64,000 nucleotides of DNA, from assembly GCF_034092375.1 (NCBI RefSeq), contig NZ_CP139302.1:1488001-1552000 (forward strand), in the 5' to 3' direction. The notes under the pieces are model-generated. The model did not search any database, was not told the DNA's origin, and worked only from the letters and a program-made list of their open reading frames with translations. Shown here in pieces: positions 10,145 through 20,998 of this stretch. Within the stretch, counting starts at the first letter, position 1. Each line of letters starts with the position of its first letter. This stretch comes from Prochlorococcus sp. MIT 1300 (GTDB lineage: Bacteria; Cyanobacteriota; Cyanobacteriia; PCC-6307; Cyanobiaceae). The translations under genes and the position numbers were made by a program.

Positions 10145-10450
10145 TTATATTAGTGAACCTATAACTGGAATCCATTCTTGTATTTCCCATGTGACTAAAC
10201 CTGCAACAATCATAGGGTCTTGTTTAATTAATATCGTTGCAGTTTCGATATCTTTTGATTCAAGGACTAATAATCCACCTCCTCCTGGTTTGCCTTGTGC
10301 ATCGACTAAATACCCACTAGATATATTTAACCCTTGCGACCTTAAATGATTAACCCAACTCTTATGGGCATTAATATAATGTTTTTTTTTCTGAGGAACT
10401 AATTCTAGAGCTTTTGGCTTGAAGATCTCTGTTTTTATAAATAAGGGCAT
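10145..10450 (-). CDS. YciI-like (YCII domain) protein
   Basis: A 101-residue protein with the pattern of the YCII family, a ferredoxin-like alpha/beta fold of unknown catalytic role: a conserved His near the N-terminus in the AHKSWVNHL helix, the glycine-rich turn DAQGKPGGGGLLVLESKD, and the DPMIVAGLVTWEIQEW ending, where the DP pair is typical. It starts at ATG 10450, two bases after the stop of glutamate synthase, so the two are probably co-transcribed. It is convergent with lipA. The substrate is unknown. Confidence 0.85.
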   Translation of the reverse strand: MPLFIKTEIFKPKALELVPQKKKHYINAHKSWVNHLRSQGLNISSGYLVDAQGKPGGGGLLVLESKDIETATILIKQDPMIVAGLVTWEIQEWIPVIGSLI

Positions 10451-10452
10451 AT

Positions 10453-13400
10453 TTAAACTGCAACTTTTTCTTTTTCAGCCAAGCCAACTTTGGCCCTTTC
10501 GCTTGGGGGTACAAGAACCTTAAACTTCTTGCTCCAAAGCTCCCAATCTAAAAGAATTTCCTTTGCTTTGTTGCTATCAGTTTCTTTGGCATGAGACTCG
10601 AGTAATGGCTTTATAAGTAATTCTTGTTCAGGAGTAGTTAGGTCGAAAATGTCTACATTATCTTTGTTGACGCGCAAGTTTGCACGCTGATCTTCGTCCA
10701 GTAGAAAAGTGACACCACCAGTCATGCCTGCTGCGACATTCCTTCCTGTAGATCCAAGGATTACTACTATGCCGCCTGTCATATATTCGCAGCAGTGATC
10801 TCCAGAACCTTCAACTACCGCTTGGGCACCACTATTCCTGACTGCGAATCTCTCACCTACTCTTCCTAGGGCGAATAGCTTGCCACCAGTAGCTCCGTAG
10901 AGACATGTATTTCCAAGAATTACTTGTTTGCTTTTATTGGAGACTTCTTGAGGAGGTATAACAGTTATGAGCCCACCATTAATACCCTTGCCTACATAGT
11001 CATTGGCTTCACCAACTAATCTGATATTCATGCCCTGTATTAGAAATGCTCCAAAGCTTTGCCCCGCAGAACCATTAAAGGTGAGATCTAATTGGCCTTT
11101 GAAGCCTTTATTTCCATATAGTTGAGCTATTTCTCCAGAGACCCTTGCACATACACTTCTGTCAGTATTTTTTATACTAATAGATCTAAAAATTCTCCCA
11201 TGGTTATTAACTGCAGTTCGAAAATCTTGGTCATTTAGCAATTTTTCCTCCAATATCGGACCATTGCTATGAGCATTTTTATCATGAATGACCCAATTTC
11301 GATTGTTTGCTTCTTCGATTGGCGTAAGTAAACAAGTAAGATCTACAGCCTTTGTCTTTGTTAGTTCAACTTCCCTAGGTTTAAGTAGTTCTGTGCGACC
11401 AATCAATTCTTCTAATTTCTTATAGCCAAGTACACTCATTATTTGCCTTACCTCTTCGGCAATAAAGAGGAAGAAATTAACAACGTGTTCAGGTAGACCC
11501 GGAAATCTTTTTCGTAGATTCGCTTTTTGCGTTGCTACACCTACAGGGCAATTATTGGTATGACAAACTCTGGCCATAATGCATCCCTCTGCAATCATAG
11601 CTACGGATCCAAATCCATATTCTTCGGCTCCAAGTAATGCGGCTATAACTACATCCCAACCTGTTTTTAAACCACCGTCCGCGCGAAGTAAAACTCGATC
11701 TCTTAATCCATTTTCAAGAAGAGATCTATGTACTTCCGTAAGTCCCAATTCCCAAGGGCATCCCGCATGCTTGATGGAACTAAGAGGGGAGGCCCCAGTC
11801 CCGCCGTCATGACCTGAGATTTGAATAACATCAGCATTGGCTTTTGCAACTCCAGCAGCAATAGTTCCTATACCAATTTCAGCAACAAGTTTTACGCTAA
11901 CTTTGGCAGTGGGGTGAATTTGGTGTAGGTCGTGGATAAGTTGTGCGAGGTCTTCTATGGAATAAATGTCATGGTGAGGAGGTGGAGAAATAAGTGCTAC
12001 GCCAGGCTTGCTATTGCGTAATTTTGCTATATATGAATCAACTTTTGGGCCTGGCAGTTGCCCTCCCTCCCCAGGTTTTGCCCCTTGAGCAACTTTTATT
12101 TCAAGCTGCTTTGCACTTCGAAGATATTCAGGCGTAACTCCGAAACGGCCAGAAGCAACTTGTTTTATTGCTGAACATGCAGTATCTCCATTTCGGAGAC
12201 CATTAATGGTTGGTAGGGTCTGTGAATGACTTTCGTTGTCAACATCATCAAGGATTTTGAACCTAGCTGGGTCTTCTCCACCTTCACCACTATTACTTTT
12301 ACCTCCAATTCTGTTCATAGCTATAGCGAGAACTTCATGAGCTTCTCTTGACAATGCTCCGAGGCTCATGCCTCCTGTGCAAAAACGTTGGCAAATGCTT
12401 TCAACACTTTCAATTTGATCAAGTGGAATTGGATTTTGTGCAAGCTTAAAAGTAAGTAGATCTCTAAGAGCTGTAGAAGGCCTATTTTCTAAAAGTGTTT
12501 TATAAGTTGAAAAATGATCGTAACTTGGGCCAGCTTTTACTGCTTCATGCAGAGCTTTGGACATTTCGGGAGTATTAAGGTGAAACTCTCCACCATTTCG
12601 ATATTGAACGAATCCCATAAATTCGAGCTTCTTGCGGTCTAGTTCGGGAAAAGCTTTTGTGTGGAAGCAAAGTGTTTCTATGGCCAAGTCATTAATAGTT
12701 AGGCCTGCAATACGACTAGTTGTTCCTTGGAAGGCCAAGTTAATCAGGTCGGCGCCAATGCCTATAGCTTCAAAGATTTGAGCTCCGTGGTAACTTGCCA
12801 ACATTGATATTCCAATTTTTGAAAGTATTTTTCTCAAACCATCTTCTAAAGCCTTTTGTAAGTTTTTTTGTGCCTCTTCGATTTTAAGATTGGGTAACTT
12901 GTTTGTTTCTATAAGTTTTTGTGTTCGAGGAAGTTTCCACCAATGTCTAGTGGTTTCTAATGCAAGCCAGGGGCAAACTGCACTTGCTCCATAGCCAATT
13001 AAACAAGCTAAATGATGCGTGCTCCAACATTGAGCAGTGTCAACTACAAGAGAGGTATTTAGGCGAAGCCCTTTCTTAAGTAGATAATGGTGAACAGCTC
13101 CTACTGCAAGAAGAGGAGATATATAAGTGGTTTTTGCATTAACTCCGCGGTCTGAAAGGATAAGAATTTGAACTCCCTCTAGAACAGCATTTTCTGCTTT
13201 TTTGCATAACTTTTCAACTGCTTCCGTGAGGCCTTGAGGACCATCTTCTACAGAAACTAGAGTTGAAATAGTCTGTGTAGAAAGTTTCTGGTTAGATAGT
13301 GTATTGAGTTCTGATTCGTTAAGTACTGGACTTTGTATATGTATTACTGAAGCTGCTGAAGACTCTGGCTGAAGAGAGCATCCGCGTTTGCCTAGATGCA

Positions 13401-15039
13401 TCTCTAGACTCATGACTAATTTTTCTCGAAGAGGATCAATGGGTGGATTGGTAACTTGTGCAAATCGTTGTTTAAAATAGTCAAAAAGTAAATGAGGTTT
13501 TGTAGAAAGAATGGCAAGAGGAATGTCATCTCCCATGCAATATGTTGGTTCTTTCGCTCCCCCTGCCATTGCGTCAATGACAAGGTCAAAATCTTCCGCG
13601 GTAAAGCCGAAGGCTGTTTGTTGTTGAAGTAAATCTAGATCTGACAGCAATGTGTTTTCTTGCCATGGTTGAGGAGTGAGAGTTTTTCGATTTTCGGAAA
13701 GCCATTGGGCATATGGATAACGAGAGGCAGTTTCTTCTTTCACATCCCAATTACGAAGAAGCCGCCTTTCTTGCAGGTTCACTGCAAGCATCTGGCCCGG
13801 ACCAAGGCGTCCTTTTTCAATGATTTGATTGTCTTCTAATTCCACAACTCCTGTTTCAGAGCCCATAACAACAAACCCGTCACGGGTGATGCAATAGCGG
13901 GCAGGACGCAGCCCATTGCGGTCTAAGGTCGCACCAACGTAATTACCGTCTGCAAAAACAAGCAATGCTGGACCGTCCCAAGCTTCTTGGGTACAGGCTG
14001 AATACTCGTAAAAGGCTTGTATCTCTGGTTTTTCCTTTAGCTCGGGCTGATTGCGAAATGCCTCTGGAACGAGAGTTAGAAGACTGTCTGTAATCGGTCG
14101 CCCACTGCGCACTAATAGCTCGAGCGTGGCATCTAGATTTGCGGAGTCGCTGAATTGTGGATTGACAACTGGTTTTATGTCATTCGCATTATTTTCCCAA
14201 ACTTTTTGAAGATTTACTTCTGTAGCTTTTGCCCAATTCAGGTTCCCTAAAAGAGTATTTATTTCCCCGTTATGTCCTAATAGGCGCATTGGCTGAGCTA
14301 GTGGCCAACGTGGAAGAGTATTAGTGCTAAATCTGCGGTGATATACGGCAAAAGCTACTTCAAATCTAGGATCTTGCAGGTCCGTGAAAAATCTGGATAA
14401 GACTTCTGAGCGGACCATTCCTTTGTAAACAATCGTTTGGTTGCTTAGAGAACTTATGTATAGCTGTTCTGCGTCAATACCCCAGGCGCACCTTGTTCTT
14501 TCTCCTATACGGCGTCTGAGTCGAAACAATAAAGCTTCTAGCTCTTTGCCTGTTTGGGTGCCAGTAATAAGCCATTGCTCAATTCTTGGTGCGGTTTTTA
14601 GTGCAAGAGGGCCAAGCTCGCTGCTATTGACTGGTACCTGCCTCCAACCAATGGAGTTGAGGCCTAGGGAAACAGCTTCTTCTTCGCAAAAATTCTTGGC
14701 TTGCCTCCTTTTGGCTTTGTCTTGAGGGAAAAAGATCATGCCTAGACCAGATGAACTGGTATTAAGCGGTTCAGCTTCTTTCCAAATTGCTTTTAAATAG
14801 CTCCAAGGAATTCCGCAGAGAATTCCTGCTCCATCGCCAGAATCGCTATCACCGCCGCAGCCTCCTCGGTGTTCCATGCATTCCAGGCCGCGAAGGGCTT
14901 GTTTTAGAACCCAATTACTTTTTTCTCCTTCGATATGAGCTAAAAAGCCGACACCGCAGGCATCTTTCTCACCGGCTACTGCTAGCGGAGCATGGCTATC
15001 GCAGTAGGGCCATTCATGTTCATTGAGGACTTGAGACAT
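10453..15039 (-). CDS. gltB: Ferredoxin-dependent glutamate synthase (Fd-GOGAT)
   Basis: This enzyme makes two glutamates from glutamine and 2-oxoglutarate using reduced ferredoxin, and is the main entry of nitrogen after glutamine synthetase. The 1528-residue length fits the large GltB/GlsF class. A short propeptide precedes Cys28 (ACGVGFLAHIEG), the N-terminal nucleophile of the type II glutaminase domain after processing. Later come the FMN-binding synthase domain (GGMSLGALSREAHEVLA, SNSGEGGEDP, KPGEGGQLPGPKV), the 3Fe-4S cysteine set GCIMARVCHTNNCPVG, and the C-terminal beta-helix with repeated G-rich turns. No small NADPH-subunit gene is nearby, consistent with the ferredoxin form, also named glsF. 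Confidence 0.97.
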   Translation of the reverse strand: MSQVLNEHEWPYCDSHAPLAVAGEKDACGVGFLAHIEGEKSNWVLKQALRGLECMEHRGGCGGDSDSGDGAGILCGIPWSYLKAIWKEAEPLNTSSSGLGMIFFPQDKAKRRQAKNFCEEEAVSLGLNSIGWRQVPVNSSELGPLALKTAPRIEQWLITGTQTGKELEALLFRLRRRIGERTRCAWGIDAEQLYISSLSNQTIVYKGMVRSEVLSRFFTDLQDPRFEVAFAVYHRRFSTNTLPRWPLAQPMRLLGHNGEINTLLGNLNWAKATEVNLQKVWENNANDIKPVVNPQFSDSANLDATLELLVRSGRPITDSLLTLVPEAFRNQPELKEKPEIQAFYEYSACTQEAWDGPALLVFADGNYVGATLDRNGLRPARYCITRDGFVVMGSETGVVELEDNQIIEKGRLGPGQMLAVNLQERRLLRNWDVKEETASRYPYAQWLSENRKTLTPQPWQENTLLSDLDLLQQQTAFGFTAEDFDLVIDAMAGGAKEPTYCMGDDIPLAILSTKPHLLFDYFKQRFAQVTNPPIDPLREKLVMSLEMHLGKRGCSLQPESSAASVIHIQSPVLNESELNTLSNQKLSTQTISTLVSVEDGPQGLTEAVEKLCKKAENAVLEGVQILILSDRGVNAKTTYISPLLAVGAVHHYLLKKGLRLNTSLVVDTAQCWSTHHLACLIGYGASAVCPWLALETTRHWWKLPRTQKLIETNKLPNLKIEEAQKNLQKALEDGLRKILSKIGISMLASYHGAQIFEAIGIGADLINLAFQGTTSRIAGLTINDLAIETLCFHTKAFPELDRKKLEFMGFVQYRNGGEFHLNTPEMSKALHEAVKAGPSYDHFSTYKTLLENRPSTALRDLLTFKLAQNPIPLDQIESVESICQRFCTGGMSLGALSREAHEVLAIAMNRIGGKSNSGEGGEDPARFKILDDVDNESHSQTLPTINGLRNGDTACSAIKQVASGRFGVTPEYLRSAKQLEIKVAQGAKPGEGGQLPGPKVDSYIAKLRNSKPGVALISPPPHHDIYSIEDLAQLIHDLHQIHPTAKVSVKLVAEIGIGTIAAGVAKANADVIQISGHDGGTGASPLSSIKHAGCPWELGLTEVHRSLLENGLRDRVLLRADGGLKTGWDVVIAALLGAEEYGFGSVAMIAEGCIMARVCHTNNCPVGVATQKANLRKRFPGLPEHVVNFFLFIAEEVRQIMSVLGYKKLEELIGRTELLKPREVELTKTKAVDLTCLLTPIEEANNRNWVIHDKNAHSNGPILEEKLLNDQDFRTAVNNHGRIFRSISIKNTDRSVCARVSGEIAQLYGNKGFKGQLDLTFNGSAGQSFGAFLIQGMNIRLVGEANDYVGKGINGGLITVIPPQEVSNKSKQVILGNTCLYGATGGKLFALGRVGERFAVRNSGAQAVVEGSGDHCCEYMTGGIVVILGSTGRNVAAGMTGGVTFLLDEDQRANLRVNKDNVDIFDLTTPEQELLIKPLLESHAKETDSNKAKEILLDWELWSKKFKVLVPPSERAKVGLAEKEKVAV

Positions 15040-15481
15040 AACCTTTTAACCAAGCTGTCTTTCTTGCTTGAGCGGAAGAGGAACTAACTGGGGAAACATC
15101 AACTGTTAATCCTAGAGATGTGCCTTCCTAAAAAGACCTGCATTGAATGAGGTGGTTGACTTCCACCGTCTTTCATTAGGCTTTTCTACTAGCTTAATTT
15201 TCCATTGGAAAATTGGGTGAGAGGGTTTTGTATTGGTAATCGTTTTAAGGGAATTCATTGTTGTGCTTAAAGTTTTTTTTTGCTGACATGCTTTAGCTTT
15301 CTTTAACAAGGGTCATGTCTCAGCATGCTCTCAATCAAATCAAGGCCTTCTTGCAAGGCTCTGTAGCTTTTCAGTTTTAACCATTTAGTCATGAGCAAAT
15401 GCAACTCCTTTTAGGGAGGTGACCAAGTATTGTGGGAGATTGTGAAAACCGGTCGGACATCCGACCATATGTTTATCGTCG
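15040..15481. promoter_or_regulatory. Divergent gltB / rpsL intergenic region
   Basis: This 442-base region separates two divergent genes and should carry both promoters. A purine-rich GGGAGGTGA occurs at 15414-15422 but is too far from rpsL to be its ribosome-binding site. A tight hairpin lies just before rpsL (see 15451-15466). No glutamine riboswitch pattern was found on the gltB side. A 65-codon minus-strand ORF (15112-15309) has no protein-like features. Confidence 0.5.
15451..15466 (+). other. Hairpin in rpsL leader
   Basis: A perfect 6-bp GC-rich stem (GGTCGG at 15451-15456 and CCGACC at 15461-15466) closes the tetraloop ACAT, ending 15 bases before the rpsL ATG. There is no T run, so it is not a terminator. 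Its position over the ribosome-binding region suggests control of translation of the str operon, which is inference only. Confidence 0.6.
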
Positions 15482-15856
15482 ATGCCAACTATCCAACAGC
15501 TGATTCGTACTGAGCGACAGCGACTCACACGTAAAACCAAATCACCTGCTCTGCGTGCTTGCCCTGAGCGAAGAGGAGTCTGTACAAGGGTTTATACCTC
15601 AACCCCTAAAAAGCCCAACTCAGCTTTGCGAAAAGTTGCTCGTGTAAGACTCACTTCGGGCTTTGAAGTAACTGCCTATATCCCAGGTATTGGTCATAAT
15701 CTTCAAGAGCACTCGGTAGTACTTATTCGAGGTGGAAGAGTTAAGGATCTTCCTGGTGTTCGATATCACATCATTAGAGGGACTCTTGATACTGCTGGAG
15801 TTAAAGATCGTCGTCAGGCTCGATCTAAGTACGGAGCAAAGTCACCTAAGGAGTGA
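15482..15856 (+). CDS. rpsL: 30S ribosomal protein S12
   Basis: S12 sits at the decoding centre of the small ribosomal subunit. The 124-residue sequence is nearly canonical: [72 protein letters not shown]. Lysines in the KKPNSALRK loop, where streptomycin-resistance changes occur, are wild type. It heads the str gene block and is followed by rpsG after 62 bases. The immediate upstream sequence has no clear Shine-Dalgarno motif but does contain a hairpin. Confidence 0.99.
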   Translation: MPTIQQLIRTERQRLTRKTKSPALRACPERRGVCTRVYTSTPKKPNSALRKVARVRLTSGFEVTAYIPGIGHNLQEHSVVLIRGGRVKDLPGVRYHIIRGTLDTAGVKDRRQARSKYGAKSPKE

Positions 15857-15918
15857 CCAACTTCTATTAATTTGAATCTTTTCTTAGCTCTTAATTAACT
15901 TCAAACACTTTCTTATCT

Positions 15919-16389
15919 ATGTCTCGCCGTAATGCTGCTGAGAAACGTCCAGTTCTTCCTGACCCTCAGTTTAATAATCGATTGGCGACCATGATGGTTG
16001 CACGTTTGATGAAGCATGGGAAGAAATCAACCGCTCAGCGAATCCTTTCTCAAGCATTTGGATTAATCAATGAACGGACTGGTTCCGATCCAATTGAGTT
16101 ATTTGAAACCGCAGTAAAGAATGCCACGCCCCTTGTAGAAGTCAGAGCTAGAAGAGTGGGTGGAGCTACCTATCAGGTCCCTATGGAAGTGCGGCAGGAA
16201 AGAGGAACTGCTATGGCATTGAGGTGGCTAGTTAATTTTTCACGAGCAAGAAACGGCAGGAGCATGGCTCAAAAGCTTGCTGGAGAACTCATGGATGCAG
16301 CTAATGAAGCAGGTAGTGCGGTTCGAAAAAGGGAGGAAACCCATAAGATGGCAGAAGCCAACAAGGCTTTTGCTCACTACCGCTATTGA
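15919..16389 (+). CDS. rpsG: 30S ribosomal protein S7
   Basis: S7 is a primary 16S rRNA binding protein that organises the head of the 30S subunit and lies near the exit site. The 156-residue sequence has the family pattern [23 protein letters not shown], the conserved [15 protein letters not shown] and the basic C-terminal helix ending [14 protein letters not shown]. It lies between rpsL and fusA in the same orientation, the conserved bacterial str order. In Escherichia coli S7 represses this operon by binding its mRNA; whether that holds here is unknown. Confidence 0.99.
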   Translation: MSRRNAAEKRPVLPDPQFNNRLATMMVARLMKHGKKSTAQRILSQAFGLINERTGSDPIELFETAVKNATPLVEVRARRVGGATYQVPMEVRQERGTAMALRWLVNFSRARNGRSMAQKLAGELMDAANEAGSAVRKREETHKMAEANKAFAHYRY

Positions 16390-16487
16390 CCTACATCAGC
16401 CTTTCTAGGAACTCGTCAATTGAGTGAGAAGAGGGCCGACATGTAGAGTCTCAGATCGTTTTAACGCACAACCCCGGAGAGATTGCT

Positions 16488-18560
16488 GTGGCTCGCGCCT
16501 TCCCATTAGAACGTGTACGTAATATAGGTATCGCTGCGCATATAGACGCTGGGAAAACAACCTGTACAGAACGAATCTTGTTCTATTCAGGAGTTGTGCA
16601 CAAGATGGGAGAGGTGCATGATGGCGCTGCAGTCACTGACTGGATGGCTCAGGAGAGAGAGCGGGGCATTACCATTACTGCCGCAGCAATTTCAACCACC
16701 TGGCAAGATCATCGAATCAACATTATTGATACACCAGGTCACGTTGATTTCACAATAGAAGTTGAGCGCTCTATGCGAGTGCTGGATGGCGTAATTGCTG
16801 TCTTTTGTGCAGTTGGTGGAGTACAGCCTCAATCTGAAACGGTTTGGCGCCAGGCCGACCGATATTCAGTTCCAAGAATGGTCTTTGTTAATAAAATGGA
16901 TCGGACTGGGGCTGACTTCTTAAAGGTCTATAAGCAAATTAAAGATCGATTAAAAGCAAATGCAGCACCAATTCAGTTACCTATAGGTGCTGAAAATGAC
17001 CTTAAAGGAATTGTTGATCTTGTTAAGAACAAGGCTTTTATCTATAAGGATGATCTTGGTAAGGACATCCAAGAGACTGAAATACCTGAGGAGATGATTG
17101 AGCTCGCAGCTGAATGGCGTGCAAAATTGATGGAGTGTGTTGCTGAAACAGATGAGAGCCTTATTGAGGTTTTTCTTGAGACAGGAGAATTAAATCAAGA
17201 CCAACTTGAGGCAGGTATTAGAGAAGGTGTGCTTAAGCATGGCTTGGTTCCAATGCTTTGTGGCTCCGCATTTAAAAACAAGGGTGTTCAATTGCTGTTG
17301 GATGCTGTTGTGGATTATTTGCCTGCTCCAGTTGATGTTCCACCAATTCAGGGTTTATTGCCTTCAGGAGATGAGGCTGTACGCCCTTCCGACGACTCTG
17401 CCCCATTCAGTGCGTTGGCTTTCAAAGTAATGGCTGATCCTTATGGAAAACTTACCTTTGTGAGGATGTATTCCGGAATTCTTGAGAAAGGAAGCTATGT
17501 ATTGAACTCAACTAAAAATGAGAAAGAGAGGATCTCTAGGTTGATTATCCTTAAGGCAGATGATCGAGAGGAAGTTGATGAGTTGCGAGCTGGTGATTTA
17601 GGGGCAGTTCTTGGATTGAAGAACACAACAACTGGAGACACTCTTTGTGCGACAGAGGATCCAATTGTGTTGGAAACTCTGTTCATCCCAGAACCGGTTA
17701 TTTCAGTTGCTGTTGAGCCAAAAACCAAGGGTGATATGGAAAAGCTTTCCAAGGCACTCACAGCATTAGCTGAGGAAGATCCCACTTTCCGGGTTAGTAC
17801 AGATCCTGAAACTAGTCAGACAGTTATTGCTGGAATGGGTGAACTTCACCTTGAAATTCTTGTGGATCGCATGCTTCGAGAGTTCAAAGTTGAGGCAAAT
17901 ATTGGAGCGCCTCAGGTCTCTTATAGAGAGACGATTAGAGCCAGTTCGCGAGGTGAAGGAAAATTTGCCAGACAAACAGGAGGTAAAGGTCAATATGGCC
18001 ATGTTGTTATAGAAATGGAACCTGGAGAGCCTGGTTCAGGATTCGAATTTGTAAATAAGATTGTGGGTGGTGTTGTCCCCAAGGAATTTATTAAGCCAGC
18101 CGAATCAGGAATGAAAGAGACTTGTGAATCAGGTGTGATAGCTGGATATCCATTAATTGATGTCAAGGTGACAATGGTTGATGGGTCTTACCACGATGTT
18201 GACTCATCTGAAATGGCTTTCAAAATTGCAGGTTCGATGGCCTTTAAAGATGGAGTAAAGAAGTGCAGTCCAGTACTCCTTGAACCTATGATGAAGGTCG
18301 AAGTTGAGATTCCTGAGGATTTCCTTGGGTCGATCATCGGAGACCTTTCTTCTAGAAGAGGTCAAGTCGAAGGACAGTCCATAGATGATGGATTGTCTAA
18401 AGTGCAGTCCAAAGTGCCACTAGCCGAAATGTTCGGTTACGCCACTCAACTCCGATCTATGACACAGGGTCGGGGTATCTTTTCCATGGAGTTCAGCCAC
18501 TATGAGGAAGTTCCTCGCAACGTAGCTGAAGCCATCATCTCCAAGAATCAGGGCAATTAA
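16488..18560 (+). CDS. fusA: Elongation factor G
   Basis: EF-G is the GTPase that drives translocation and, with RRF, ribosome recycling. The protein has 690 residues. The P-loop AHIDAGKTT is at residues 17-25, switch [12 protein letters not shown], then DTPGH and NKMD complete the GTP-binding motifs, and domain IV carries GKGQYGHV. The start codon is GTG 16488 with CGGAGAGA upstream. It lies between rpsG and tuf in the str block, with 98 and 45 bases of spacing. A single EF-G of ordinary length, with no unusual features. Confidence 0.99.
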   Translation: MARAFPLERVRNIGIAAHIDAGKTTCTERILFYSGVVHKMGEVHDGAAVTDWMAQERERGITITAAAISTTWQDHRINIIDTPGHVDFTIEVERSMRVLDGVIAVFCAVGGVQPQSETVWRQADRYSVPRMVFVNKMDRTGADFLKVYKQIKDRLKANAAPIQLPIGAENDLKGIVDLVKNKAFIYKDDLGKDIQETEIPEEMIELAAEWRAKLMECVAETDESLIEVFLETGELNQDQLEAGIREGVLKHGLVPMLCGSAFKNKGVQLLLDAVVDYLPAPVDVPPIQGLLPSGDEAVRPSDDSAPFSALAFKVMADPYGKLTFVRMYSGILEKGSYVLNSTKNEKERISRLIILKADDREEVDELRAGDLGAVLGLKNTTTGDTLCATEDPIVLETLFIPEPVISVAVEPKTKGDMEKLSKALTALAEEDPTFRVSTDPETSQTVIAGMGELHLEILVDRMLREFKVEANIGAPQVSYRETIRASSRGEGKFARQTGGKGQYGHVVIEMEPGEPGSGFEFVNKIVGGVVPKEFIKPAESGMKETCESGVIAGYPLIDVKVTMVDGSYHDVDSSEMAFKIAGSMAFKDGVKKCSPVLLEPMMKVEVEIPEDFLGSIIGDLSSRRGQVEGQSIDDGLSKVQSKVPLAEMFGYATQLRSMTQGRGIFSMEFSHYEEVPRNVAEAIISKNQGN

Positions 18561-18605
18561 TTCCTGATCTCTACAATTCAATCCTTATCCCCGATTCTTT
18601 AACAA

Positions 18606-19805
18606 ATGGCACGCGAGAAGTTTGAGAGGAACAAGCCTCACGTCAACATCGGTACTATTGGCCACGTTGATCACGGCAAAACCACCCTTACAGCAGCAAT
18701 TACTAATGTGCTAGCTAAAAAGGGCCAGGCAAAAGCCCAGGACTATGGCGATATTGATGGCGCCCCTGAAGAAAGAGAGCGCGGCATCACTATCAATACT
18801 GCTCATGTTGAGTATGAGACAGATGGCAGGCATTACGCCCATGTTGATTGTCCTGGCCACGCAGATTATGTGAAAAACATGATTACTGGTGCTGCACAGA
18901 TGGATGGAGCAATCCTTGTCTGTGCTGCAACTGATGGACCAATGGCTCAAACCAAGGAGCACATCCTTCTTGCTAAGCAAGTTGGTGTTCCTGCACTGGT
19001 AGTAGCACTTAACAAGTGCGACATGGTCGATGACGAGGAGATCATCGAGCTTGTTGAGATGGAAATTCGTGAGCTGCTTAGTAGTTATGACTTCCCTGGG
19101 GACGATATCCCAATTGTTCAAGTGTCAAGCTTGAAGGCATTAGAGGGTGATTCAGCTTGGGAATCAAAGATTGAAGAGCTGATGACCGCTGTAGATTCCT
19201 CTATCCCAGAGCCAGAGCGAGAGGTGGATAAGCCCTTCCTTATGGCAGTGGAGGATGTTTTCTCAATTACTGGTCGAGGAACTGTGGCCACAGGTCGCAT
19301 AGAGCGCGGCAAGGTAGTTGTTGGTGAAGAAATAGAAATAGTCGGGATTAAAGACACCCGTAAAACAACTGTTACTGGTGTGGAGATGTTCAGAAAGCTT
19401 CTAGATGAAGGAATGGCTGGTGACAATGTTGGTTTACTACTTCGGGGTATTCAAAAAGAGGATATTGAGCGGGGTATGGTTCTTGTTAAGCCAGGATCAA
19501 TTACTCCACACACAAAGTTCGAAGGCGAAGTTTATGTACTGAAAAAAGAAGAAGGTGGCAGGCACACCCCTTTCTTTGCTGGTTATCGACCTCAGTTCTA
19601 TATCCGTACAACTGATGTGACCGGTCAAATCACTGCATTTACTTCTGATGATGGAAGTAACGTGGAAATGGTTATGCCTGGTGATCGCATCAAGATGACA
19701 GGAGAATTGATTTGTCCTGTTGCTATTGAGCAAGGTATGAGGTTTGCCATACGAGAAGGGGGGCGGACTATTGGAGCAGGGGTTGTATCAAAGATTCTTG
19801 AGTAG
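18606..19805 (+). CDS. tuf: Elongation factor Tu
   Basis: EF-Tu delivers aminoacyl-tRNA to the ribosome as a GTP complex. The 399-residue protein begins [20 protein letters not shown]; the P-loop GHVDHGKT is at residues 19-26, followed by [27 protein letters not shown] and the domain 2/3 sequences [13 protein letters not shown] and [13 protein letters not shown]. It is 45 bases after fusA. A hairpin without a T run follows before rpsJ, so part of the transcript may continue or be processed there. Confidence 0.99.
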   Translation: MAREKFERNKPHVNIGTIGHVDHGKTTLTAAITNVLAKKGQAKAQDYGDIDGAPEERERGITINTAHVEYETDGRHYAHVDCPGHADYVKNMITGAAQMDGAILVCAATDGPMAQTKEHILLAKQVGVPALVVALNKCDMVDDEEIIELVEMEIRELLSSYDFPGDDIPIVQVSSLKALEGDSAWESKIEELMTAVDSSIPEPEREVDKPFLMAVEDVFSITGRGTVATGRIERGKVVVGEEIEIVGIKDTRKTTVTGVEMFRKLLDEGMAGDNVGLLLRGIQKEDIERGMVLVKPGSITPHTKFEGEVYVLKKEEGGRHTPFFAGYRPQFYIRTTDVTGQITAFTSDDGSNVEMVMPGDRIKMTGELICPVAIEQGMRFAIREGGRTIGAGVVSKILE

Positions 19806-19818
19806 ATAGATCTTTTCT

Positions 19819-19863
19819 TTTTAGGGGCAGAGAAGGCTCTAGAGTTTTCTCTATCCCCTAAAA
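19819..19863 (+). other. Hairpin between tuf and rpsJ
   Basis: An interrupted inverted repeat pairs TTTTAGGGG (19819-19827) with CCCCTAAAA (19855-19863), with an inner AGAGAA/TTCTCT stem. It is not followed by a clear T run, so it is a weak terminator, a processing site or an mRNA stabilising element rather than a classic terminator. Confidence 0.6.
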
Positions 19864-19950
19864 TAATTTATAGGCTTATTTGCATAAAGCACCTAGAAAA
19901 TTAATTCACCCCCCTTTCTATTAAGAGAGGGGACATCACCTTTGATTCCC

Positions 19951-20271
19951 ATGTCTACGGCTATCGCACAGCAAAAGATTCGGATCCGACTTAAGGCGTT
20001 TGATCGACGTATGCTTGATCTCTCCTGTGACAAAATCATTGAGACGGCTGATACAACTGCTGCTTCCGCTATAGGTCCTATCCCTTTGCCTACAAAACGG
20101 AAGATCTATTGTGTCCTTCGTTCACCACATGTGGATAAGGATTCAAGGGAGCACTTTGAGACTCGGACACATCGTCGGATAATTGATATTTATAGCCCTT
20201 CTGCGAAGACTATTGACGCATTAATGAAACTTGATCTCCCTAGTGGAGTTGATATTGAAGTTAAGCTTTGA
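19951..20271 (+). CDS. rpsJ: 30S ribosomal protein S10
   Basis: S10 is a small-subunit protein that also pairs with NusB in antitermination. The start at ATG 19951 (106 aa) is chosen over the in-frame TTG at 19942 because it gives the normal cyanobacterial N-terminus [20 protein letters not shown] and has GAGAGGGGA upstream at a longer spacing. The motifs [20 protein letters not shown] and [11 protein letters not shown] are diagnostic. In cyanobacteria rpsJ follows tuf rather than heading the S10 cluster, as here. Confidence 0.98.
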
Positions 20272-20335
20272 GAATCACAAAACATACAAAGCGAGATTAT
20301 TTAACTAAAATTCAACTCTGTTCAGGACGATTTCC

Positions 20336-20998
20336 GTGACGGATATTTCAGTCAGGGAATTGCCCTTATTCCCATTGCCAGATTTGGTTCTATTTCCGCA
20401 GGAGGTACTTCCTTTACATATCTTCGAATCTAGATATCGCATCATGCTGCAAACAGTGTTGGAAGGTGATGGACGTTTTGGAGTATTGAGGTGGGACCCT
20501 GAAAAGAAGACAATGGCTGAAGTTGGCTGTTGTGCAGAAGTTGTTCAACATCACACTTCTGAGGATGGGCGCAGTTACATCGTTACCATTGGTCAGCAGC
20601 GGTTTCGTACTCTCGATTTGATTAGGAAAACACCCTTTCTAACCGCAATGGTCACCTGGATTGAGGACGAAGAGATAACAGATCAAGAAGCACTTTCTAA
20701 GTTGGCTATTCAGGTTGAATCATCTCTTCGAGATGTTGTTGGTCTTACTGCAAAGTTGACTGATTCTGAGATGTTTTTGCCAGATGATCTTCCAGATCTG
20801 CCAAGAGAGCTTTCCTTCTGGGTTGCTGCGCATCTTGATGGCCCAGTGTCCGATTTGCAGCAATTATTGCTTCAAAGTACTGATACTAAGGGACGCTTAC
20901 AGCGCGAGTTAGAGATGTTGGATCACACAAAGCGGCAATTGGCTGCAAGAACAGCTTTAAAGGATACTTTTTCTAATGTTGACCAAGCTAATAGTTGA
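20336..20998 (+). CDS. Lon N-terminal (LON substrate-binding) domain protein
   Basis: A 220-residue stand-alone protein with the N-terminal domain of Lon protease: RELPLFPLPDLVLFPQEVLPLHIFESRYRIML is the usual opening, followed by FGVLRWDP, the beta-strand IVTIGQQRFRTLDL and a helical second half. The ATPase and protease domains are absent, so it is not itself a protease; such proteins are common in cyanobacteria and their role is not settled. The start is GTG 20336. Its stop overlaps the next start as TGATG, which implies translational coupling with the methyltransferase. Confidence 0.88.
   Translation: MTDISVRELPLFPLPDLVLFPQEVLPLHIFESRYRIMLQTVLEGDGRFGVLRWDPEKKTMAEVGCCAEVVQHHTSEDGRSYIVTIGQQRFRTLDLIRKTPFLTAMVTWIEDEEITDQEALSKLAIQVESSLRDVVGLTAKLTDSEMFLPDDLPDLPRELSFWVAAHLDGPVSDLQQLLLQSTDTKGRLQRELEMLDHTKRQLAARTALKDTFSNVDQANS

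Noticed and set aside
15040-15200. Glutamine riboswitch before gltB
   Set aside because: The conserved core of the glnA RNA motif could not be found in the leader.
15112-15309. 65-codon minus-strand ORF between gltB and rpsL
   Set aside because: No domain, no ribosome-binding site, and a lysine-rich composition expected from AT-rich non-coding DNA.
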